Shown here in pieces: positions 1 to 5,741 of a DNA stretch of 5,767 nucleotides. Source of the stretch: Tannerella sp. (GTDB taxonomy: Bacteria > Bacteroidota > Bacteroidia > Bacteroidales > Tannerellaceae); assembly GCA_031269635.1 (NCBI GenBank), contig JAISYY010000344.1, positions 1-5,767 on the forward strand, written 5' to 3'. Below the pieces are notes generated by a model. That model was given only the letters and a program-made list of their open reading frames with translations, was not told the origin of the DNA and made no database searches. The first letter of the stretch is position 1; each line of letters opens with the position of its first letter. The translations under genes and the position numbers were made by a program.

Positions 1-975
1 CTTGCCGTATGACCGCTGTCCTGCTAAAACAGCCCTGTCCATGTCCTGCAAAGCCCCCGCCACAATTTCGGAAGCCGAAGCCGAAGCCCCGTTTATCAGC
101 ACGACAAGCGGCATTAACGTGTCAAGAGGCTCGTTATAGGTACGGTATATGCGGTCAAGCCGGCGAATTTTACCTCTGATGGAGATGACCTCCGTCCCTT
201 TCGGCACAAAAAATCCGACCATCTGAACGGCGCTTTCGAGCAGGCCGCCGGGATTATCACGCAAATCAAGAATCAGGGATTTGATGTTGTGATTTTTTTT
301 TAAATCTTCGAAAGCGACTTTTACTTCTTCGGCGCTTTTATCCGTAAATCCCTGAATATAAATGTATCCGATGCTGTCTTTTTTTACTCCGTAATAGGTT
401 ACCTGATCTAATATTATCTGTTTGCGGACAATATCAAAAATGCGCGGTTTTTTCTCGCCAGGACGCTGAATCTTCAGACTCAGTTTTGTATTCGGCAGGC
501 CTTTAAGCATCTCGCTTACCTTTTCATCCGGAATACCCGTCGCATCCCTCCCGTCAATTGAAAGAATCCGGTCGCCTGCCTTTATGCCTGCCAGCGCTGC
601 CGGCATTCCTTCAAAAGGCGCCGTGATAACGGTAGTCCCGTTCCGGTAGCGAATCAGCGCGCCGATGCCCCCGTATTCCCCCGTAGTAACCATTTTCAGG
701 CCTTCCATTTCATCCTTGGGAATATATTCGGTATAGGGATCCAGGCTTCTTAGCATGGCGTCTATTCCCTTGCGAACTGTAGCCCGCATGTTGACGGTAT
801 CCACATAAAACATCTCCATTTCCTTGACAAGCGCATTAAAAATATCCAGATGCCTGCTCACCTCGAAACGGCTGCTGTCTTCCTTGTTCCTCGTATTCTG
901 AACATTTTTTTCCTGACCGAAAGCCAAGCCTTTACACAGGAAAACCAGCAGAATAAATAATTTTAATTTTTGCAT
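1..975 (-). CDS. S41-family carboxy-terminal processing protease (CtpA/Prc-like), 3' part missing
   Basis: The gene starts at ATG 975 and is open to base 1, so only the first 325 residues are visible. Residues 1-20 form a Sec signal peptide (KLKLFILLVFL core, likely cut near AFG/QE), so it acts in the periplasm or at the membrane. Residues 40-90 match the N-terminal helical region (RSLDPYTEYIP). A PDZ domain spans about 95-172 (GEYGGIGA; GIKAGDRILSIDG). The S41 protease core follows, with LILDLRDNPGGLL at 234-246 and NGASASASEIVAGALQD at 295-311. By spacing from Prc (S452/K477) and CtpB, the nucleophile is Ser300 and the general base Lys325, which is the last codon in the window. The family usually cleaves C-terminal tails of exported proteins. 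Full-length Bacteroidota members are longer, so the C-terminal portion lies outside. It is the second gene after the PfkB kinase, 49 bp downstream. The physiological substrate is unknown. Confidence 0.93.
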   Translation of the reverse strand, partial: MQKLKLFILLVFLCKGLAFGQEKNVQNTRNKEDSSRFEVSRHLDIFNALVKEMEMFYVDTVNMRATVRKGIDAMLRSLDPYTEYIPKDEMEGLKMVTTGEYGGIGALIRYRNGTTVITAPFEGMPAALAGIKAGDRILSIDGRDATGIPDEKVSEMLKGLPNTKLSLKIQRPGEKKPRIFDIVRKQIILDQVTYYGVKKDSIGYIYIQGFTDKSAEEVKVAFEDLKKNHNIKSLILDLRDNPGGLLESAVQMVGFFVPKGTEVISIRGKIRRLDRIYRTYNEPLDTLMPLVVLINGASASASEIVAGALQDMDRAVLAGQRSYGK

Positions 976-1003
976 ATTATAAATTTTTAACTCAAAAACG
1001 GCG

Positions 1004-1011
1004 TAAAAGTA
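1004..1011 (-). promoter_or_regulatory. Weak candidate -7 element upstream of the S41 protease gene
   Basis: On the minus strand this reads TACTTTTA, seven of eight bases of the Bacteroidota -7 consensus TAnnTTTG, and lies 28 bp before the protease ATG. No convincing TTTG -33 element is seen at the expected distance inside the end of the kinase gene. The protease may have its own minor promoter, or simply be read through from the kinase promoter. Confidence 0.3.
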
Positions 1012-1024
1012 CACAATAAATCTC

Positions 1025-2005
1025 TTATTTCTCTAATATTTCACAAACTTTATGACGAATATCTCTCCACCGTCCCTCGCCTATCTGCGCCCCCGCTACT
1101 TCAACGGCATTACCTGCCAGCAACGCACCAATTTGAGCCGACTGTTCCAGGGATGCCCCCAGAGAATATCCGTACAGAAATCCTGCCGCAAAATTATCGC
1201 CCGCGCCCGTCGTATCCCGGACGGAAACCTTCAGGGCAGGCTCGTGAATGATCCTCTCCCCCCTTCCGGCCAATGCTCCCCGTTCCCCGAGCGTTACGAC
1301 CGATATTTCCACTTCCTTCAATATCTCCGCGACAGCCTGCTCGGCGCTCAGACCCGTATACGCCTCCGCCTCGCTTTCATTGGCAAACAGAATGTCCACA
1401 TAATCCGGTATGACGGCTTGAAGCAAAGACTTGTAACCCTTCACGATGTTAAAATTCGACAAATCAAGCGCAATCTTTAGTCCAAGATTTTTTGCACGCC
1501 GCAATACCGGAAGAAACAGACTCCCGTTTGAAACAAGATAACCCTCCATATAAATACAGTCATACTCCCGTAGCACATCGTCGGGGATTTCATCTTCCGA
1601 CAACGTGGCCGCCAAACCGAGACAAGTAGCCATCGTACGCTCTCCGTCTGGAGAAATCAAAACCGTGGAACAGCCCGACATGCCGGAACCCCTTATCAAA
1701 AAAGGCTTTACTCCCGCCTTCGCAATCTCTTCACCATAAATATTTCCCTGCCTGTCATCGCCCGTCTTCCCGATATAGCCCGCATCTGCCCCCAGACGCG
1801 CCAGAGAACGCATCGCATTGCATGCGCTTCCCCCCGGCGCTGTCGACAAACGGAGCCTTTTCTCTAAATTCCATATCTCAACCATCCTGGATGCGTCAAT
1901 GATGTCCATTGCTCCCTTCTCCAATTCCAGCGCACGCAACGTATCGTCGGTTTCCATCCGAAACAGCACGTCCAGCAGCGCATTTCCTATTCCTGTTATT
2001 TTCAT
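1025..2005 (-). CDS. PfkB-family (ribokinase superfamily) kinase, adenosine kinase-like
   Basis: A 326-residue cytoplasmic kinase, the usual family length. It transfers the ATP gamma-phosphate to a hydroxymethyl group of a sugar or nucleoside. The N-terminal GIGNALLDV (5-13) and the GGSACNA motif (58-64) form the substrate side. PfkB signature 1 covers about 58-99 (YIGKTGDD). NESEAEAY (209-216) is the NxxE-type metal/ATP region. DTTGAGDNFAAGF (264-276) is signature 2, with catalytic Asp270 and the anion hole GAG. The N-terminus resembles PfkB members annotated as adenosine kinases, but sequence alone does not settle adenosine against a sugar. I chose the start at 2005. An in-frame ATG at 2035 would add ten residues (MQYICKKIFN), but it lies upstream of the best -7 box (2022-2029), and the family normally begins at the K-I-T-G-I-G strand. 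It leads into the S41 protease gene and is divergent from tRNA-Asn. Confidence 0.9.
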   Translation of the reverse strand: MKITGIGNALLDVLFRMETDDTLRALELEKGAMDIIDASRMVEIWNLEKRLRLSTAPGGSACNAMRSLARLGADAGYIGKTGDDRQGNIYGEEIAKAGVKPFLIRGSGMSGCSTVLISPDGERTMATCLGLAATLSEDEIPDDVLREYDCIYMEGYLVSNGSLFLPVLRRAKNLGLKIALDLSNFNIVKGYKSLLQAVIPDYVDILFANESEAEAYTGLSAEQAVAEILKEVEISVVTLGERGALAGRGERIIHEPALKVSVRDTTGAGDNFAAGFLYGYSLGASLEQSAQIGALLAGNAVEVAGAQIGEGRWRDIRHKVCEILEK

Positions 2006-2021
2006 GTTAAAAATTTTTTTG

Positions 2022-2029
2022 CAAATATA
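2022..2029 (-). promoter_or_regulatory. Promoter -7 element of the PfkB kinase gene
   Basis: The minus strand reads TATATTTG, a perfect match to TAnnTTTG, 16 bp before the chosen ATG at 2005. The implied untranslated leader is only about ten bases and A/T-rich. No clear TTTG stands at the -33 position, so the upstream element is weak. The position supports the start at 2005 over 2035. Confidence 0.55.
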
Positions 2030-2060
2030 TTGCATATTTTGGAAAATAGCAGTATCTTTG
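2028..2060 (+). promoter_or_regulatory. Promoter of tRNA-Asn (Bacteroidota-type -33/-7)
   Basis: TATCTTTG at 2053-2060 matches the -7 consensus TAnnTTTG exactly. A near-consensus -33 element, TATTG at 2028-2032, stands 20 bp upstream of it. The predicted transcription start is in the mid 2060s, giving a short 5' leader before the tRNA at 2085. The -33 element touches the -7 box of the divergent kinase promoter (2022-2029). Confidence 0.7.
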
Positions 2061-2084
2061 CGCCGCGAATCTGAGAAAAAACAT

Positions 2085-2158
2085 TCTTCCTTAGCTCAGT
2101 CGGTTAGAGCATCTGACTGTTAATCAGAGGGTCCTTGGTTCAAGTCCAAGAGGAAGAG
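2085..2158 (+). tRNA. tRNA-Asn (anticodon GTT)
   Basis: A complete cloverleaf can be drawn. The acceptor stem TCTTCCT (2085-2091) pairs perfectly with AGGAAGA (2151-2157). The D stem is GCTC/GAGC (2094-2097/2107-2110) with loop AGTCGGTTA. The anticodon stem is TCTGA/TCAGA (2112-2116/2124-2128) with loop CTGTTAA and anticodon GTT at 2119-2121. The variable loop is GGGTC. The T stem is CTTGG/CCAAG (2134-2138/2146-2150) with loop TTCAAGT. The discriminator base G2158 is usual for bacterial tRNA-Asn. The next bases are CAG, so the 3' CCA is not encoded and must be added by nucleotidyltransferase. Confidence 0.98.
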
Positions 2159-2309
2159 CAGCATAAAAAAAGTTTTTAAGGTTTCTAGTTGAAGAGGAAA
2201 GCCGTTTTTCGGGATATAGTCCCGGGAGGCGGCTTCCAATTTTATACAGACCGCCCTTCCCGGCAGGTTCCCCGACCCCCCGAAGCAGGGGCCCTGTTTT
2301 TCGAGAATG
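2159..2309. other. Non-coding GC-rich spacer with alternative hairpins
   Basis: No credible gene lies here. Two hairpins share one arm. Hairpin A has outer arms 2196-2204 and 2230-2237 (GGAA-A-GCCG with CGGCTTCC, one bulged A) and a perfect inner stem CGGGA/TCCCG (2210-2214/2220-2224) with a TATAG loop. Hairpin B pairs 2222-2232 (CCGGGAGGCGG) with 2251-2263 (CCGCCCTTCCCGG), eleven base pairs with a two-base bulge. They cannot form together. On the plus strand hairpin A is followed by AATTTTATA, so it could end the tRNA transcript, but this run is short of uridines. On the minus strand the region lies downstream of the operon terminator. Confidence 0.45.
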
Positions 2310-2355
2310 AAAAATACCCGACGTTTGACGGTTTGAGCCTGAACGCCGGGTATTT
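2306..2355 (-). terminator. Rho-independent terminator of the surface-protein operon
   Basis: Arms at 2342-2355 and 2312-2325 form a 14 bp stem around a 16-base loop. In minus-strand RNA the stem is continuous with a single G-U pair and is followed by a U-rich stretch (TATTTTTCATT). In plus-strand RNA the same position is an A-C mismatch and no T-run follows. The element therefore serves transcription leaving the lipoprotein gene, whose stop codon is about 30 bp before it. Confidence 0.8.
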
Positions 2356-2384
2356 CTACCTACATGGGGCTGGAGATTCCGGCG

Positions 2385-3911
2385 TTATTTTATGCTGTTG
2401 ATAAATACTACGGCCGATCCGTTTTGCTGTCCTGCCTGGAGGGTTTCGACGTATGTGCCGTCAGCCTTGAAGCGGTTGATTCCCTGCCCCATCTGCTGGG
2501 TCAAGAATATTTCGCCGGTTACGTCGTTTACAAACAGTTTGTAGGCGAACATGAGTTTGTTTTCGGCTGTTGTGAAGTCGCTTACGGACCTGTTGGCGAG
2601 GGAAATTTTTTTCACCGTTCCGCTGAAGTCGCTGTAGTCGCACGCTGCGCCATAGATGTAGTCTCTGCCGACGGCGATAGCATCCACGGCGAGGTTGAAT
2701 GTATGGGTGATTTGTTTGCTTGCCGTGTTGAGGATGTGAAGGTTGGCAGGGTTTCCTGCGGAGGGTCCCGTCCAGACGGAGGCTGTGTTGAGGTAGAGTT
2801 CGCTGTTACCTGCGTTCACGATGTTTACGGGGTTGTAGGGGACAGTGAGGGTTGCTGTTTCGGTAAATGTTTCCGTGTCTACGATGGAGACGGTGTTGCC
2901 TTCTCCCTGTCCGGAGTTGCAGATGTACAAGTATTTTCCCGAGGAACAGATGCCTTCGGAATATGTTCCGCTCAGCTGGAGATATTCGGTATCGTAAGTG
3001 GCGGTATCGACCTTCGCAAGGCTTCCCCAGTGTATTTCCAATTCTGCAGAGCCGGAATATGCTGTTACATACACTTTGCCGTTCATGGCTGTCAAGCGGC
3101 GGGGCTGCCACAGGTAGCTTGTACCCAGGGTAGTCTGGGATATCTCCCTGATTGTCTCTCCTGTGGATGCGTTGATGATCCGGATAACGGCATTGCCTCC
3201 GGCTCCTCCCGTGATAGCGCAGTACATTTTCGAGCCGTAGAGCAGCAGATCGTTGGGGGTTTCGCCGTAGTTCCGGAAGCGTTTGTTGTCATTTCTTACG
3301 TATTTGCCGGTGGATACATTGTAGTCGTAATAGACCAGCTGACCGTTGCCTTGGTTCCATGCACCTTCCGAGAGGACGTAGAGGCCAGAGATTTCCAGTT
3401 TGGGCATGGTGATGGAGGTGCCATCGTTCATGTAGAAGATGACTGTGCCGTTTACTTCCACGATACTGATGATGGCGGGCGCATCTTGTCCGTCCACGCC
3501 TTCGGCCTTAACGCCGGTGTTGACGCCGTCGATGTACCAATAGCCGTCCCTGATGGTCAGTTGGGGGGAGGCGCCGTTTTGACCGGTAGAGGGTTTGCCG
3601 GTATCTGTGCCGTCAATGAACCAGTTGCCGTTGTCGCCGATGGTGATTACGGGGGTATGACCGTTGCCGATCACGATTTCGGTGCCGTCGGAGAAGGTGA
3701 TTTTGTAGCCGTCGCCGGAAGGCGTGATGGCGCTGACGGTCAGTTTCTTTTCGAGCGCGTCCAGTAGCGCCTGATACGTGGCAAGGAGTTCTGCCTGACG
3801 TTCCTGTTCTTTTTTCAGTTCGTCATACTTCCTGTTTAATTCGTCAATGTCATCCTGGTAGCAGGCATTGAGCATAAAGATTGTTGATAATAAGAATACT
3901 AGTTTCTTCAT
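2385..3911 (-). CDS. Surface lipoprotein: DUF4988-like stalk plus seven-bladed DUF5074/YncE-type propeller (BtuG-like)
   Basis: A 508-residue protein. Residues 1-16 are a lipoprotein signal with lipobox L-N-A-C, so Cys17 is lipidated. The following Y-Q-D-D-I-D resembles the acidic lipoprotein export signal of Bacteroidota, suggesting outer-face exposure. Residues 18-57 form a charged coiled coil, then ITFSDGTEIVIGNG (71-84) and two short repeats (87-105 and 116-133) sharing TI-x-D-x-W-x-IDG-x-x-TG, typical of the DUF4988 (PL29-lyase N-terminal) type. From G176 to the end I count seven beta-propeller blades, starting near 176, 225, 277, 324, 368, 415 and 461. Several carry the YncE-like pattern of a Y-x-Y/V-x strand followed by V-D-T-x-T. 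The GLYVLSEGAWNQGNG start is characteristic of DUF5074 proteins, which by my recollection include the cobalamin-binding lipoprotein BtuG. Ligand is inferred, not shown. It lies 54 bp after the T9SS-protein gene, with no promoter box in the gap, so co-transcription is likely. Confidence 0.88.
   Translation of the reverse strand: MKKLVFLLSTIFMLNACYQDDIDELNRKYDELKKEQERQAELLATYQALLDALEKKLTVSAITPSGDGYKITFSDGTEIVIGNGHTPVITIGDNGNWFIDGTDTGKPSTGQNGASPQLTIRDGYWYIDGVNTGVKAEGVDGQDAPAIISIVEVNGTVIFYMNDGTSITMPKLEISGLYVLSEGAWNQGNGQLVYYDYNVSTGKYVRNDNKRFRNYGETPNDLLLYGSKMYCAITGGAGGNAVIRIINASTGETIREISQTTLGTSYLWQPRRLTAMNGKVYVTAYSGSAELEIHWGSLAKVDTATYDTEYLQLSGTYSEGICSSGKYLYICNSGQGEGNTVSIVDTETFTETATLTVPYNPVNIVNAGNSELYLNTASVWTGPSAGNPANLHILNTASKQITHTFNLAVDAIAVGRDYIYGAACDYSDFSGTVKKISLANRSVSDFTTAENKLMFAYKLFVNDVTGEIFLTQQMGQGINRFKADGTYVETLQAGQQNGSAVVFINSIK
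3513..3653 (-). repeat. Two tandem W-x-I-D-G repeats in the lipoprotein stalk
   Basis: Residues 87-105 (PVITIGDNGNWFIDGTDTG) and 116-133 (PQLTIRDGYWYIDGVNTG) align closely, separated by a small Gly/Ser/Thr linker. They lie between the coiled coil and the propeller and probably act as a spacer. The coding DNA is only moderately similar between copies, so this is an old protein-level duplication and not a recent DNA repeat. Confidence 0.7.
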
Positions 3912-3965
3912 TGTGATAAATTTTTTAAGTTATGAAATGTGAATGTTTATAATTATGTGATGTTT

Positions 3966-5741
3966 TTAATTTTTGATCACTTTCACGGCGTGAACGCCGC
4001 ACCTGAGGATATAGATGCCTTGCGGCAAGGCGGTGGCGTCAATGCGGTTCAGGCCTGTTTTCAGCGGCACAGTCAGCAGGACGCCGCCCGAAAGGTTGTA
4101 AAGGGTGGCTTTCCCGTTCGATGCCGTTTCTATAGTGATATGGGTGGCAAATGGATTGGGATAGACCTGTATCCCGTTTCTGGGTATGGAGGGGATGCCG
4201 TTGTCGTCGTCCAAGGGAATATGAATGTCGGGTAGCGCACCGAAATAAGCATCGCGGACAGCGGCGTTCTGGTTGGGGGCTTTCCCCTTTTCGAGAGTGA
4301 TATGACGATGGTTGCCGTAGTGGTCGCCATAGCCCCTGACACGGATTACGCCGCCGGTCAGGACCAGTTCTTTGTCCGGATAATCTGCGGGAATGGCTAC
4401 TTCGAGCGTTTGCGCCTTGCTTGCGAAGGTGTATTGTCCGGGGCCAAGCATCAGTCCGAAATCCGTTCCGGCACTACTGTAGCGAATGCCTGCCGTCATG
4501 TTGTAAACTCCCGACTGTTTATTGCAGGGATGATATAGGGTATTGAAGGTTATGGCGACTGCATCTCCGGGTCGGGGTCTGGCGTTCGGGCGCGAGACGT
4601 TGCTGAGGGCGTATGTTACCGGCTTGGCGCTCAACACCTGATATTCCGTAGTGCCGGCGGCCGAAATCAGTTTGACGATGTTGCGCCCGTGCACGAGACG
4701 GAGAGTATAGCTTCCGTCGTTATTTGCTGTTACGCCGGAGGTCGTAAAGCCGCTGTATTGCAGGGTTGTAAAGCCCTGCTTCTCTGTCAGGACAGGCTGT
4801 GCCAGTGCTACGGATGCGACTCCGGCGGGGCGGAAGGTGTAGTCATATCCATCGTTTGATTTCGGATAGTAAAACACGTCCAGTTCGGCGTCGACGGCAG
4901 CAAGCGCCATCTTGTCGTATTCGTTTGTATTCAGGCTTTCGTTGATGGTGATGTTGGGGGTAATGCCCGTCTGTGCGGGTGCATCGACCGAAACGACGAA
5001 TACGCCGGTGTTTTCGGGCCACAGCGCTCCGAAAAATGCTGCGCCGTTGTTGCCCACGTTCGTAGTGTGTGCGCACATCATGGCATCGTAGCTGACGAGC
5101 ACGATTGCTGTACCTGCGCTTACAGCTGTTAGGAGACCGGTCGGGCTGACGGTAACGACGCTGTTGTCTGCCGCTCCGTTTTCGTTGATTACCGTGTAGT
5201 GAAAGTCCGGTTCGATGAAGTAGTTGTTGATGTCGCTGTCAATAGCCTGCCAGTTGCGCAGGTTGACGATCTGGTGCGTTTCGCCGGAAGCCAGGTTCAG
5301 GTATCCTTTGGCGTTGATATTGAGGAAGATGTCCGCCATGTTTCGTCCGTTGAGGCTGTTTGCGTCGCGGTCTATTTCTTTTGGGTGATGCAGTGCGAGC
5401 TGTTCGGCGGTAAATTCGAGGCTTGTTGCCGCTGCGCCGGGAGTGAACACGCCGACATGCATCAGGGCGCTGGACTGGCTTATACGGTAGTTGTGCTTGC
5501 CGGAAACGTTATAGTAGAAGATTGTTTTGCCGCCAGCGTCAGCGGTATGAACGGCCTGCTTTTCGGTAAACGGCTGATAGTGCACGCCTGTTTTTGCTCC
5601 GACATATACGTTTACGCCTTGGGGGACGGTGAAGGTGAAGCTGTGCGCAGGAATGTCGCCATCCTGTGCCCCGGCTTCCAGGTGTGGCAATGTCAAAACT
5701 GCGCATAGAAAAAGAGTTTTAAAAAAATCTGTCTTGGTCAT
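3966..5741 (-). CDS. T9SS-exported surface protein with Big_2-like domain and type A sorting signal
   Basis: A 591-residue protein of unknown function. Residues 1-26 are a Sec signal peptide (FFKTLFLCAVLTL core, cut near AGA-Q). The N-terminal 30-180 is beta-rich and contains NWQAIDSDINNYFIEPDFHY (164-182 region). Residues 185-225 look like a bacterial Ig-like Big_2 unit (VVTVSPTGLLTAVSAGTAIV). WPENTGVFVVSV follows at 241-252. The middle is beta-strand rich with no enzyme motif I recognise, and a His/Asp cluster sits at 471-481. After a Pro/Asp linker the last 67 residues are a T9SS type A sorting domain: VYPNPF (526-531), ATLYNLSGG, LPQGIYIL (572-579) and a basic C-terminus. The protein should cross the outer membrane by T9SS and be held at the surface or released. 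The start is the ATG before the signal peptide. The reading frame stays open to the window edge, so an earlier start is not formally excluded. Confidence 0.88.
   Translation of the reverse strand: MTKTDFFKTLFLCAVLTLPHLEAGAQDGDIPAHSFTFTVPQGVNVYVGAKTGVHYQPFTEKQAVHTADAGGKTIFYYNVSGKHNYRISQSSALMHVGVFTPGAAATSLEFTAEQLALHHPKEIDRDANSLNGRNMADIFLNINAKGYLNLASGETHQIVNLRNWQAIDSDINNYFIEPDFHYTVINENGAADNSVVTVSPTGLLTAVSAGTAIVLVSYDAMMCAHTTNVGNNGAAFFGALWPENTGVFVVSVDAPAQTGITPNITINESLNTNEYDKMALAAVDAELDVFYYPKSNDGYDYTFRPAGVASVALAQPVLTEKQGFTTLQYSGFTTSGVTANNDGSYTLRLVHGRNIVKLISAAGTTEYQVLSAKPVTYALSNVSRPNARPRPGDAVAITFNTLYHPCNKQSGVYNMTAGIRYSSAGTDFGLMLGPGQYTFASKAQTLEVAIPADYPDKELVLTGGVIRVRGYGDHYGNHRHITLEKGKAPNQNAAVRDAYFGALPDIHIPLDDDNGIPSIPRNGIQVYPNPFATHITIETASNGKATLYNLSGGVLLTVPLKTGLNRIDATALPQGIYILRCGVHAVKVIKN
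3969..4169 (-). other. T9SS type A C-terminal sorting domain (coding segment)
   Basis: This codes for residues 525-591 of the surface protein. It shows the family landmarks in order: Y-P-N-P-F, an I-T-I-E-T strand, L-Y-N-L-S-G-G turn, L-K-T-G-L-N-R-I-D, L-P-Q-G-I-Y-I-L, and a terminal V-K-V-I-K. The domain targets the PorU/PorV attachment machinery and is normally removed on secretion. Its presence implies that the genome encodes a T9SS. Confidence 0.9.

Noticed and set aside
1052..1480. Plus-strand open frame of 142 codons inside the kinase gene
   Set aside because: It is antisense to the PfkB coding sequence including the catalytic DTTGAGD region, and its product is Arg-rich and featureless.
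2006..2035. Ten-residue N-terminal extension of the PfkB kinase
   Set aside because: The extension covers the likely -7 box, and family members begin at the strand encoded from the ATG at 2005.
2148..2199. AAGAGGAA repeated at the tRNA 3' end (2148-2155) and at 2192-2199, as a possible attachment-site scar
   Set aside because: Only eight identical bases, no integrase or mobile gene nearby, and the tRNA is intact. Chance is sufficient.
2189..2401. Plus-strand 70-codon frame starting with TTG in the spacer after tRNA-Asn
   Set aside because: It needs a rare start, has no promoter or leader, runs through both hairpin regions and the operon terminator, and ends within the last codons of the lipoprotein gene on the other strand.
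2364..3767. Long plus-strand open frame (467 codons) antisense to the lipoprotein gene
   Set aside because: The opposite strand encodes a lipoprotein with clear lipobox, repeats and propeller blades. The antisense product is Cys/Val/Gly/Asp-rich with no recognisable domain and starts inside the terminator region. It is a composition shadow.
5199..5708. Plus-strand open frame of 169 codons within the T9SS-protein gene
   Set aside because: It is antisense to a well-supported gene with signal peptide and sorting domain, has no promoter, and its product shows no family features.
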